Shown here piece by piece: positions 13,161 to 44,749 of a DNA stretch of 64,000 nucleotides. Position 1 is the stretch's first letter; every line of letters starts with the position of its first letter. This stretch comes from Primula veris. Lineage: Eukaryota; Streptophyta; Magnoliopsida; Ericales; Primulaceae. The notes below the pieces were generated by a model, which saw only the letters and a program-made list of their open reading frames with translations, searched no databases and was not told the DNA's origin. The stretch spans positions 10,874,814 to 10,938,813 of the forward strand of contig OY821740.1 in NCBI GenBank assembly GCA_963682055.1. The letters are read 5' to 3'. Made by a program: the position numbers and the translations under genes.

Positions 13161-13795
13161 CTATATTATAACTGTCAAGACAAAGTCTTGTAAAATTTTG
13201 ACATCACTTATACTCTTTCCTTGATGAGGTCATCAAACTAGTTTTTGTGTAGAGATAAAGACGGATATGCTCAATTTAAGCTCCCAAAATTTAATCTTTA
13301 TTAGAGTTATTCTTTGATAAACATTTTTTTCTTGAGTAAATAGCTAGATTTTCTTTGTTCTCCTAAAAGTTATATATCTGTTTAATTGTTCTTTATCTTG
13401 AATCAGGCCAAATTTCCTTAATAAGCTTCAACGTTTGTATTTTCAAATTTTGGATGAATCTGTTTTGAAAAAGGAATGTTTTACCTGTTTAATTGGCTGA
13501 ATTTATCTTAATGCCAACTGTTTCTTGCGTAATCTTAGTATGATTTATTTTTCAAAATTCTGTTGATAAAATACTTCCTATTTTTAAGCCAAAATATGTT
13601 CCTTAATTGATTTGCATGTATCTATTTCCAATTTCAAAAAGATATGGTCTTTATTGCTATTTATACAAACTTCTTTTACTATCCAAAATCAACTACAATT
13701 TACAGAATCTCTCTCTCTCTCTAAACTGTTAAAACCTAGGTCTCTGTAAAATCCTCTTCAAGGTTCTAAGTAAGGTTCCAACCCCAGTTGCAACC

Positions 13796-15082
13796 ATGTC
13801 TACGAACCCCAATTCTGATGATGACTGCACTCTAAGGGACTTCATGAACAAAACTCCAACCAGTCCTAGCTCTAAGGCAAAGGTAAATGAGTCCTCTTCT
13901 TCTAAGAAACATAGGACTAAAAAACGTGCTAGGAGAAATCCTGAGAATGAGCCTATAAAAGATAAGTTTGAGTTTGTTCCTAGATTTAATGAAGTTGATC
14001 CTAGATTCTGGAGTAGAAAATCTTATAGGAGATTTAGGGCTTACTCTAGTAAAGAAATCCATTGTGAAAGAAGGCTCAATTTGGTTAGTTATCCACACAT
14101 ACAAGTGTATGTTGAAAAAATGCTCTTTGCTGTTGGATTAGGTGACACTATTTCTTATGCTAGTTCCTACTATCCTGCTGTAGTTAAAGAATTTTATGCC
14201 AACTTGACTAGTGGTGTGTTTGATAAAAGTAATCTTATGTTTGGAAGGGTCTTTCTGAGGGGTATCACTTTAGACTTTACACCTGAGTTGATCAATAACT
14301 GTCTGAATACACCCAATCCTTCTGTGGATAATGCTGAGTATGATATGGAAGTTATTGCTCTGGTTCTAACTGGAAAGAACACTAGCTTTGATGGTACTTC
14401 CATCAAAACATCCTCTCTCACACTTTGTGCTGCTGTATTGCACAAAATTGCTAGGTTCAACTGGACCCCTACCAAACAACCCTCTAGAGTTAACAAAGAT
14501 ATGGCCATCTTTCTGTATAAGATAATGTCTTCTCTACCCATAAACTTTGGTCATCATATCTTTAACCTTATAAGGGATTTCAGTGATGATAATTCATCAT
14601 CCATTCTGCTTCCATTCCCCTGCCTAATTTCTAGTATAATTCTGGGTCAAGTTGCTTCTATGAATAGAGATTCTCCCATTAGTATCACTAATGAACCAAT
14701 CACAGATTGTCCCTCTGCTCTCTATATTTCTGCCAAACTACTAAAAGAAGGACATGTCAATGACATTTCTGGTGACAAAGGGAAAGAAAAAGAAGAAGAA
14801 CCTTCAACTGCTCCTTCAGCAAAGAAGAAAGGTGTAAGGTGATACTTACAACAGAAGTTGGCCTACAATCAAGAAAGGAGAGCTGAACTGGATGCTGATG
14901 ACTATCAGATAAATAAGCTGCTGGTGAATCTCATAGAAAGTGAGGATGATGACAGTAATGACACTCAAAGTCATGATGGTTTTTCAATCAGCAGTGATGA
15001 TGACAATGCAGAAGATGAAGAAGTAGTCAGGCAGAATCCTCTAAGAGAAAGACCCCCACAGTGTGATATTCCAAGTGACTAA
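13796..15082 (+). pseudogene. Copia-1 third ORF (env-position / plant transposon-protein type), interrupted by a stop
   Basis: The ORF lies between pol and the 3' LTR, the position of the so-called env-like ORF of SIRE elements. It runs 348 codons from an ATG at 13796 to a TGA at 14840-14842 and continues in the same frame to 15082. Copia-2 has TGG at that place, so this is one nonsense change. The protein has a basic Ser/Lys-rich start (KKHRTKKRARR, a possible nuclear signal), a central globular part resembling the 'putative plant transposon protein' domain (RFWSRKSYRRF, YYPAVVKEFYANL, GRVFLRGITLDFTPELIN), and a very acidic tail. I see no signal peptide or clear membrane segment, so the envelope label is positional only. 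Its function is unknown. Confidence 0.75.
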
Positions 15083-15476
15083 TTCCAATGGTTGCTGACA
15101 AATAGGGGGAGTGAAGTTTATGTTTTGTTTCATTTTGATGTTTTCAAGACTTTTCATTTTGATGTTTTCAAGACTTTATTCTGTTTTTCAATAATGCTGT
15201 ATTAAGACAATTTTATGCCTGTTTGGCTTTAGCCTGTTTGACTTTAATCTGTTTGGCTTTAATAATTCTGCAGTTTCCTTCTGAAAATATCTTGATATCT
15301 TGTTGAAGTATGAATGCCTTTAAACTTGAAACAGGTCTGAAAACTTATTGTGTGCACATACATTGTGCTTATATAATTTGCCTGCAATTCTAACATACAG
15401 GGGGAGCTTACTGATATTGAATTTGCAGGTGGTTGGGATGATTTATAAACTTTATTGATTTGTCAAAACCAATGAC
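15083..15476 (+). other. Copia-1 3' untranslated region with extra polypurine-like tracts
   Basis: Contains two purine tracts resembling the polypurine tract (AGGGGGAG near 15103 and 15400) besides the real one. It also has a duplicated CATTTTGATGTTTTCAAGAC block at 15131-15176 and a threefold CTGTTTGGCTTTA block at 15220-15262, absent or shorter in Copia-2. Confidence 0.6.
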
Positions 15477-15487
15477 AAAGGGGGAGA
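15477..15487 (+). other. Polypurine tract, Copia-1
   Basis: AAAGGGGGAGA, one base before the 3' LTR; it primes plus-strand DNA synthesis. Confidence 0.85.
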
Positions 15488-15488
15488 T

Positions 15489-16757
15489 TGTTAGGACCAG
15501 ATTTCTGGTCTAAATATTGTTAATTGTCTATTGGTTTTTACTAAATAAATCCTAACTGTTATTAAGAACTAAGACAAGATTGACAGGTTCCAAGTACAAG
15601 TTGCAACCTCAGTTATAACCTACCAAGTTAGTAGTATTAGGTTTCAAGTACTAGTTGCAACCTCAGTTACAACCTGTGTTGACAGGTTTCAAGTAATGTT
15701 GCAACCTCAGTTGCAACCACGAGTTCTAACCTACTGCGAAGCAGAATTCTGTCTTGTTTCATTATTCTACATTACTACTTGCTTAATGTTTATCATTTGT
15801 TTTAAAGTATGTAGGATATATTCTCATAAGGTCTTAAACGTTTATATGTGTTTATTGAGAATATTAATGTGTTAAGGAAAGATGTTTTCTACAAGATATA
15901 AAGAGATTAGTTTATAAGGTTATGTTTCCTTTTAAATATAAATCTCTATTCTTATGCTTGTCCTTATCACATGTTTCAATCTTTATTCCTTATCTATATT
16001 CAGTATGATTTGTTTAAAGATTGAATGTAATATGGAGTTAAGTGTTTCATATATATATGGGAAGATATTATCTCTAAAGGATATTATCTTCATATGTTTC
16101 CTTGTCATATGCAAATACTAAATGCCTACAATCAAGCTAGTTATCAATCAGGTATCAACCAATGATGATTGGAGTTAATCCACGCTGAAGAATCACGCAT
16201 TGATTGGAAAGATTGAAGCCAATCAAATAGAGTCAAAGCTATCATAAAAGATCTTGAAGAAAGAAGATTGATTTGTTCTCTTTATATAGTTGATAACTAA
16301 GCTTGTAAATGTGTGTGTTCTAAATTATAAAGAACTTATTTTCTAGAGAGAATACACGTGAGCTTTTAAAAGAAAACAATGGTGGGATGCCATTGATTTA
16401 TAAGTGATAGTTATAGAGTAGGAGCAATATAGTGATAGGCAGAAAAACTTAGAACCTAGAGGGAGTCTAAGTTTTTCATTAAGACTTGAGTCATATATTG
16501 TAAGCTTTTTATAATATCATAATCTGGGTAAGTGCCCCGGAGACGTAGCCTAGTTAGGTGAACTCCGTTGTTAAATGTGCGTGTGAATTATTTCCAAGTA
16601 CATTTAATTTTAAAACAGTTCTGTCCATTTATACACTTGGTTTCAACTGCAGTTCCAACCTCACTTGGAACCTTATACACTTGGTTCCAACTGCAGTTCC
16701 AACTCCACTTGGAACCTTACTGCAAAACTGCATCTAGAACAGCGGATAGGAATTTCA
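15489..16757 (+). repeat. Copia-1 3' LTR (1,269 bp)
   Basis: Same as the 5' LTR apart from about nine substitutions, a 7-bp insertion near 16449 and a 1-bp indel near 16121. It is followed directly by the CCATA duplication. Confidence 0.93.
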
Positions 16758-19419
16758 CCATATTTCTATACTATGGTAGTATGGTGTCGTGTTGTGATTG
16801 TATATATATATATATACACGAGCTGACCACTAAACAACTCAATAGGGAAAGATAAGGATAAGTACCAAATAAGCGTTATTTAAGAAAATATATCTTCCAA
16901 AAACTAGTCAGCCAACAATTATTCGCGTTAACTTTTCTATTTCGATTTCTATTATATTATTTATTTAAGTCCTAAACACACAAATATATTCACTCAATTT
17001 GCTTGTCATTCGGTTTAATATTTTTATTGTCATTCGATTCAATTGGTCGATACAGTTCAATTTGGCCGTCATTTACTTAATACGAGTGTCATTCATTTCA
17101 ATTTTAGTGTCGATTGTCATTCACTTCAATATGAATGAATGTCAGTCACTTATTTTTAGTTGTTATTCGGTCTAATTAAATATCAATATGAGTGTAATGC
17201 ATGCACAGTGATTTAGTTTTTATTTTTATTTTTTGTTGTATAGTTTTAAATATTTCATATTATTTTTTGTTTACTTAATATTTTATATTACTTTTATTTC
17301 TTTTTATTTTATGTTGGTTTTAAGGAACCTGAATGCAACAACAAAAAAAAAAACAACTTAAATGCAACAAAAACTATTCAGTTTAAGGAACCTTCAATAT
17401 GCAACATTTTATTTTTAAAAAAATCTTCAATGCAACAAACAGTAATGATTCTGTTTTATGTAGTCCCTCGCTTTCTTGACTGATTAGTTTTATTAATTTA
17501 TCACGCAAGGGTATAATCATGCTGTGGCTTTGCTTCAATATTAAAAAACCAAAAAATGCTACCCACCAAAAATAAAAATAAAACTGGCGATCGCAATATT
17601 TGTGGTTACATTCTTGGACACCTTCAAATCAATTGTTTAGAATTTTATCCATTGAAAGCTCCTTAATACCAACCGAAAAGAATGCGAAGCTTGTATATAT
17701 TGCTAAAGGTCTTGTGATAAAGTTCTACGTACTACCACAAAAGTGACATAGTGTGGTGCATTTTTTGAAAAATTAAGATTTGAAAATTTGAGTTTTTGAA
17801 AATGACATACGTGTTTTATGTACTAATAAATGATTCTCCCTTTTTGTTTCGTAGAAATCTTGAAACTTATACTTACGACTCTTTTGATATTAGAAAGCTC
17901 CTTTGTATATCAACCTAGAAATATAAAAAATGAAAGCTACTCAGAAACCTTTTTGCTTTAATTAATATATATAGTACGTTGGTCCGACTTTTTTTCTTTC
18001 ATCACTGCCACCGGAATCTTATATATTTGGTTTGATAACTGTGATAAACAATATATTGAATTTTCTTCTTCATATTAATTTTGTCTCGTTTGCACTCTCG
18101 TTCCTTTACGTGCATTATAAGATGGTTAATTAAACAGACTAAAATCAAGAACATGTGTATCAAAGAGAAATGAAATGATCGTTTCTGTGTTTTTGACCCT
18201 AATTTAATTGTTGACAAAAAGAACCCACCCTTTTTCTAGTGACTAATAATGGACCAGAGAGCTGGTTGTTTATCCAAATATTTTTTTAATTGTTTCTTTA
18301 TTGTTATTTTCTATTTCAAGTACCGTTTTCCTTATAATAATATGCGTTCTTAAAATTAGTTTTCATGCTAATAAGAATAAAGCAAAAAATCATATATATA
18401 TTGGATTATTCTTAAGTTGATTAGAGCAAACATGTTTAGCCATGTGGTAGCTACAACAACTCGTTGTTTTTATAATTGGAATTATTAAGATGACTTGAAA
18501 TAGAGTGTTAATGATTATCAGAATTTGACATAAAAAAGTACATCCCCGGGCCATGATCTTACTTGTAAGAATATATAGCTGCACTGCACGTAGATGTACA
18601 GTTTTATTTCATTTATCTTTCAATCAATTAATGCTGTAAAAATGTGTACTGAAAATTGAAAAATTATACTGCCTTTTTCCCACTCAAGAATTTTATTATT
18701 TGACAACACATATCAATCATTCTATTTCATATTTCGACAAATGAATTTTTAATTTTCCTGTAACATATAATTAAGCATACTGGTATGATAATTGGTATGG
18801 AGAAACAAAAGAAGAAAATCAAAAGACAAACATAAATATATTTAACCATGCATGTCTTAATTAATAAGCATGCATACATATATAGTTGTAGTTTGCAATA
18901 CATTCTCTTTTGGTTTTTAGCTTTTTGAGGCTTTGATCAGTTTTAGTTTCTTTGTTATTTTCCATAGCCAGTGGAGCATATCGTCTATAGATAATTAATC
19001 TTAATTAGTTCGAGTATAAATAAAGCTTGTTTGTTCGCTAAAAGAAGAAAGGAAAACAAAAGTTGTATACTCCAACAAAAATAATTCATATAATGAATAA
19101 ACATGACAATACTTTTAAAATAAAAAATAAAAAAAATCATAATTAAGTGCTTTAAAGTTTAAATACATACATAACGAACAGACAACAGAGTGACACGTCA
19201 ATATATATATCTCAACAAACAAAAAATACGAACAAACAATACAAGCGTGAATTATCGAAGCATACAGTGTGTAATTAAAATGAAATCCTCAGTAGTCAGT
19301 ATATGTTAACGTTGTATCGAATATAACAGCTAATAATTATCTTAAGCAATCACTAACCACGTCCCTTTCAACCCTCAAGCTATAAGGGCCTATTAGCTAA
19401 GACACTGACCAATTAAGTA

Positions 19420-19658
19420 CTCCCTCCATGCCAAAAATATTGAGCTCTATATTTACGTGCAATTTTGACCGACAAATAATTCATATCTAAGTTGTCGAAA
19501 TCGAATTTTTCAAAAGTTAATCAAATAGTTCAAATGTTAAACTATATGAACAAATTTTAATTTTTTTTTTTTGTATTTTAACAATTTAAACACGAAATAT
19601 TTACAATTAAATATATATATATATATATATAAAGACTTGTTATTTGGAAAAAGGGGAG
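19420..19658. mobile_element. Decayed Stowaway-type MITE
   Basis: Begins at a TA with CTCCCTCC, the classic Stowaway terminus. The interior shares a long block (GTGCAATTTTGACCG, then TTTTCAAAAGTT and ATAGTTCAAATGTTAAA) with the well-preserved copy at 25267-25501 read on its other strand. The right terminus is degenerate (AAGGGGAG) and preceded by a TA microsatellite, so the end is approximate. Confidence 0.6.
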
Positions 19659-20147
19659 CAGTTGCTAAGATGAAAGTCGTCCTTAATATTTGTATATATG
19701 TACAACAGTGGGCTTACTAGTTCCACCCATGTCTCAATAAAGAAATAGGGTTAGTTAAACGATGCTTTCATGTTTCGTTACACTTTTATCATAATTCTTA
19801 CTAATTACTATAAAGAAAATCAACCATATGTATCAAGCCCTTTGAACAAGTCGCTAACGTGCCACCGACTTATATACGTACAACAAATAACAACTTTCAA
19901 AAAAATACATTGTCGTAGTATATTGCCACATGAAATCAATTTTTTAAGATATATCACATTTGTTTGGACGAATATATTAAGAAAATTAAAAGTCAACGGT
20001 CAGGAATATGAGTTTTGCCATAGATTTTTTTAGCTAGTGTGACTTGCTTAAAAACACATGCAAATCATTCACCATTTGGGTACAAGTTGCTTTTAGTGTA
20101 TTTCTATAAAGTTTTCGACGTAACATGTCATGATCTGACATATGGTC

Positions 20148-20352
20148 CGTTAAAAAAAATCTGATTTTTAAAATTCAAAAATCGAGCAAAAAGATGGATT
20201 CTTGATTTTTGAATTTTTTAGATTATCTTGACTAAAAATCTGGATTTTAAAAATAAAAAAATCATAGTAACCAGAAACTATTAAAAAATCTGTATTTTCA
20301 AAATTTAAAAATCCAAAAACCATCCTAAAAAATCTAATACCAAACACACCCA
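20148..20352. repeat. AT-rich block of degenerate repeated words
   Basis: The phrase AATCTG(A/G/T)TTTT followed by AAAATTCAAAAATC recurs three times about 70 bp apart, and an inverted form (GATTTTTGAATTTTTTAG) lies between. It may be the subterminal repeats of a small transposon, but no termini or target duplication could be set. Confidence 0.3.
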
Positions 20353-20495
20353 TAATCCTTGTTCATTGTCATTGACTGAAACCTTTCTGAAGATACAAAA
20401 TTCTATATGTAAGTACGTATGAATACTCTGCAGATACTTACAATTAAGCTATTGCATATATAATTATACGCATCATTATAATTAAAAAAAATAAG

Positions 20496-20565
20496 TAATG
20501 TCTCTCGTGATTGTGAGTTACTTAACCATATAATGTCTCTCGCGATTGTGAGTTACTTAACCATA
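20496..20565. repeat. 35-bp tandem duplication
   Basis: Two adjacent 35-bp copies (20496-20530, 20531-20565) differ at one base (CTCGTGATT against CTCGCGATT). Confidence 0.85.
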
Positions 20566-21987
20566 TAACTTTATTAATGAATCTGAAATTCTAGCCTGGG
20601 ACTCTGCTAGAATTTTAAAACAGTGTAGCTAATTTTTTTTTTATGAAAGGTAGAAAAAACCCATATTTTTATTATAAACCCCACAAGAAATAAAATTTAT
20701 TATAGATTTTTAACAATATATTTGCCATTTTCTTAAAAAATGGGACTAACATAAAGCTTAAAAGACCAACTTTGAAATTAGTCACTTTCAATGCCTTCAC
20801 TTTTGACCGGTATGCATTATCACCAGGGTGACAGCACTTTGCTTCTTATTGAATTATTTAGGACTTAAGTATGTATATTCTCATCTAAAAATAAGTTCCC
20901 ACTTCTTTATTTGCAATAGAACTTGTATAAATAAGGGATTCAAGTCTTTAATATGTTTTTGACAACATTTTGACATTGAAATTTCTAATTGAGCTATCTA
21001 CTGTCCCTGATACATTTACGAAATCTCCAAACAAAACAAGAAAATTTAAGTTTTTAAAATCTCAGTAGAACACGGAGAATTAATCCAGCTTGTAGCTAGT
21101 ATACGTTTTTCTCTAATGAGATTATGAAGTAACATATAAACGTTTAAGAGATAACTAAAACAACTATGCACATATTCTATTTGACTATCGATTAGTATGT
21201 ATATGCAACTTCATGCATGTAGCTCTTTTTTCTAATTTCTATAATTTGTGTGGGAAACGCACATATTTATTAATGTATACTTTTATTTCCTCAATTATTA
21301 GTAAAAATGTGATTTTTCCGACCAATTATATTATGATGTTGCCTTTACACGGATATGGTTCTATACGTGGTAACTTATGGGAAATGTCGCTAAACAAACC
21401 TTAATACAATATCTTTTATGAGGCACTAATTAGTGGTAACTTATAAGAGCAAAATTGGCTTATATGATTTATCTTTCATGCTTTTAGAGAGGTTGAAATG
21501 TAACAATCCCAACAACTATGGGGGTTGAACTACCATGACTTTTTATAGATAAATAACTAACAAATGTGAAATGCTATCATATTGCAAGCACTGAAGCTAA
21601 GAGCCTTTGAATTGGATGAGGAAGTTGATGCAATTGAATAACATTTTAAAGGCTAAAATTACATTTCCATCTGTTAGATTAAAACTGCAACAGTGAAGAT
21701 GAGTTGGACTAAAAACCAAGGTTAATTACAACAGATCTCAGTCGTTGAAAGTTGCTCCAACGGCTAAGTACTCGAATTTCAGTTGATGCAATTATGTTTA
21801 ACTGCACCAACTCATCAAGATAAATGAAAAGACCAGAATGAGACGTCATGGTGCTAACATTTAAACTAATTATTTGTCGCCATTCATCTCTTTTGGGAAT
21901 TTAGTCTTTCATATGACAAAGTATTTCTTTCCAATTTCCTAATTATTTTAAGTGAAACTACATGGAAGTGCTACTGTTGACGATCCT

Positions 21988-22218
21988 TTTAGATATTCAG
22001 ATGACGGTTCGTTTGGGTTTTCAATATATCGAGGTTGAGACGGATAAGACATAAGTCTCATCATAGATTACTTCGGCATCTCCGGTACTTGACTATTTCG
22101 CATATTCGCCACTTGTACTCATCACATAGTAATTTGGCTGGACACGTCTTCAGAGAGGCGAACCAAACTGCTTACTTCATGGCCAAATATTGGACGTGTA
22201 TTCAACGGACTTTCAGAT
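21988..22218 (+). pseudogene. Relic of a LINE-type RNase H-like domain
   Basis: A degraded frame first reads GFQYIEVETDKT, then meets stops. A shifted frame ends NLAGHVFREANQTAYFMAKYW. Both match the pattern of plant non-LTR retrotransposon RNase H domains (an ETDS-like strand and a final HVxREANxxADxxAK helix). Only this fragment is visible; no reverse transcriptase was found beside it. Confidence 0.5.
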
Positions 22219-22689
22219 AATTTTACTCACAAACGATATTTACCAGATAAAATTAGTGGTATTTTAGCGTTAAATAGGTAAGGAAATCCCCATATTAGAA
22301 AATGATGTACTTGCTATTTCATTTAAGCCTTTAAGGCACTCTTCTTATTCGCAGATTGGATGTACTTTCATTCAATTTTTGATTTTTTTATAGAAATCAA
22401 ATAACAATATTTAAAAGGCCACATTTCCATGTTCGATTTTGACTACTATAAAATGGTGAAGACGACACTGTTATTCCTTACATAGAAATGAACAATGCTC
22501 TTTTTAAAAAGGCAAAAAGAAAACATTGATTTGAAGGATAATTAAGTCCCTTCTAATGAGTTCAGCCAGTTATAAGCCGGAGTGTGAGTGAGGGCGGGAG
22601 CGAGGGAGGGAGAATATTGTGTTATGCATTGTCGGAACCCGACAATTGAACTAAGAGACCTTAATTATCTGATCCCATCCCATATATAT

Positions 22690-22720
22690 TTTGTGGGGTG
22701 GGGGGTGGTGGTGGGGAAGC
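22690..22720 (+). other. G-rich tract, possible G-quadruplex
   Basis: GTGGGGTGGGGGGTGG followed by TGGTGGGG gives at least three runs of four or more Gs within about 28 bases, unusual in this AT-rich surrounding. A purine-rich GAGGGAGGGAG tract lies 90 bp upstream. Confidence 0.35.
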
Positions 22721-24274
22721 CTGAAGTGTTATTTTATGAAGAACTTAGCACGGTAAAAATTAATTTATTTTCAAAATTATGAATGGTATAATATAGAGAT
22801 GAAGCAAAGAAAAAGAAAAGAAAAACCCATGTTGCGATCATGTGAGTGTTGTCTCCCTTATCCATGTGCATTAGTTTCCTATTTCATTTAGTCATGCCAT
22901 TATATAAAAGGGCCTTATCTTGTTTGGCAACACAATAAATTCAGGTTATGTACTTCTTCTTGTACTAGGGACCCCTGTCAGTTTATGGAGGGTACCCCCA
23001 TCTTACCCTAATATAGAATAAAGTAGTGATAGTCACTATACGTAGCCAATGCAAACAAGATGTATTTATAACAAAAATAGAGAATGGTGTGGGGTCTATT
23101 GTCTAAATATATATCAGGTACATACACAATTAAAAACACTAACTATAGGGCTTGTACACTGTCGGGAAACTATGTAAAGACAATTAGTGACTCATCCATT
23201 AGCCTTAAAATTGTAATTTTTGTTTTTGATATGCATTTTTACTATATTTTGTTAAATTAACCATTTAACACTTCCCCATTTTTTTACTACTAGTACTGCA
23301 TTGCTTGCCTAGTAGAGGAATCCTTTTCCATTATCTAAATAATTCCCATTGTTTTTGTTTTTTAATCAAGATGATAAAAGATCCTTGACATTAAAGAGTT
23401 TTCTTGAGCTTTTTTTATAATGTAATTCCTCATGGTACGTAATTCGTTTTAAGTAATATATTTTTGGATCTATAGTCAAGAGGAGAAAAACATTTTATCT
23501 TTATGTTTTACACTCTTGCTTCTTCCTACTAGCTAACTAGCTAAATGGAAAACTTTTTTGCAGAAAAGTATGCTCCTAAGCTGTGAAAAGATAGTTTTTT
23601 GAAACACCAATTAATGCCTACTTTATGCAATGCTTTATCGAATTGGGAATGTGTTTATGCTAAAAAAAGAAGTGGATTGTCTGCATGATTGGGCTTTGAC
23701 TTATATTTGAAGTTTTCGTAACGTTGTTTTGGGTATTTCGTTATTAATGGGCACAAATCTAAGTGAGCAATTTTCATTTTCAATCTATTGGAGCTTGGAT
23801 CTTGCTCAAAGGGCTCAAATTTCCAAATAAGTTTTCCGTCCAGTTTTGTTGTGAATTTAACTCGTTTGTGCGGTTATATGAGGCTACACGTACACAATGT
23901 TAGTTAGCGGCGGAACTAGGATGTTACAATAAATGGGACTGAATTACATATGAAAAATATTTTTTAATTATGGGTTGCTGAAATCCTATAATATTCAAAT
24001 TTTCATTAAACAAATATGAAATTTTTTAAGTGCTTTTTCAATATGGGGGTGTTTTAGCCCGTATCTAGTTTCTCCAATGACATAGCTAGAGAAAACTTGT
24101 TAAATTACTTGGAATGGTAACTATACTTTGTAGAATTATTTATATGTTAAATAAGTAAATCGTGAGATTAAAAAAAAAGGTAAAATGAATAGAAAGATAG
24201 TATTAGCGATGACCAAATATGTAACACGATAATGCCACTTGATACTTGTTGACGAAATATGCAAACAAATGCTT

Positions 24275-24650
24275 GTTAGAAAAATAAAAATAAAACACGA
24301 TTAGACATGATTAGAAAGGATCGGACATGATTAAATACGATTAAACAATATTAGACATAGCATATTGGACAGTATTGGACATGATTAGACATGCTCAAAC
24401 AGTATTAGACATACATGATTGAACAGTATTATACATGATTAGAGATGATCAGACAGGATTACACATATTTTTTTTGGTATAAAAAATGTATTTTTTTAAA
24501 TTTTGGTTTTTAATTTTTAAATATTTTTTTCGATTTTTTAATGACATGTATCTATTTATATATAAGTTTACAAAATATGTATTTTTTTATAAAAGAGTCG
24601 TTAAGTTCAAAACAACTGTTTTTTTTTAAATAAATTTCTAAATATATACT
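24275..24650. repeat. Dispersed repeat with internal GACATGATTA minisatellite (copy 1)
   Basis: The left half contains many variants of GACATGATTAGACA and CAGTATTGGACATG. The right half is a T-rich run then a block ending GTTAAGTTCAAAACAAC and AAATAAATTTCTAAAT. The same order recurs at 31000-31370, so this is a repeat family. No terminal inverted repeat could be fixed. Confidence 0.6.
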
Positions 24651-24885
24651 TAAATTATCATTTCCCTGATTAAATTGCTTGATGATAAGAACATCGAATG
24701 TCCATAGACTCCATACAAAGACAAATGTTAAGAAACTGCAAAAGAAATAGATGAAGAAACAAGACCAACAATAACAGAATGAGCATATATGAATTCAAAA
24801 TGACGGGGACTTCTCCTGTTTATTGACTCCATATACCAATAATCTTAGTAGGAATTTTATTCAACCTGTTATCAGGAATGTTTTT

Positions 24886-44684
<19,799 letters not shown>

Positions 44685-44741
44685 ACTCTATTACTAATAA
44701 GTAATATTTGTTTTCACTTTTCATTATCCTGCACCTATCGG

Positions 44742-44749
44742 TATATATG
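44742..44749 (-). promoter_or_regulatory. Possible TATA box of the beta-glucosidase gene
   Basis: Reads CATATATAC on the minus strand about 58 bp before the ATG, which would leave a short leader. No independent support. Confidence 0.35.

Larger units (their letters stand above)
6500..16757 (+). mobile_element. Copia-1: complete Ty1/copia LTR retrotransposon, SIRE/Maximus-type
   Basis: The element is bounded by two LTRs that begin TGTTAGG and end in TTTCA, and it is flanked by a perfect 5-bp target duplication CCATA (6495-6499 and 16758-16762). Order: 5' LTR, initiator-Met-tRNA-type primer site, gag-pol in copia order (gag, protease, integrase, reverse transcriptase, RNase H), a noncoding spacer, an extra third ORF, a polypurine tract, 3' LTR. 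The third ORF, the 10.3 kb length and the gag type are features of the SIRE lineage. The two LTRs differ by about nine substitutions and two indels by eye (one is 7 bp), so the insertion is young. Both the pol and third ORFs are broken, so this copy cannot move by itself. Confidence 0.93.
16763..24274. other. Long intergenic AT-rich region without a supported gene
   Basis: No host gene could be recognised on either strand; reading frames are short and of chance composition. Items with some structure are listed separately: a TA microsatellite at 16801-16817, degenerate GTCATTC-rich sequence at 17020-17160, a decayed Stowaway-type element, a 35-bp duplication, an RNase H relic and a G-rich tract. 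Confidence 0.6.
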
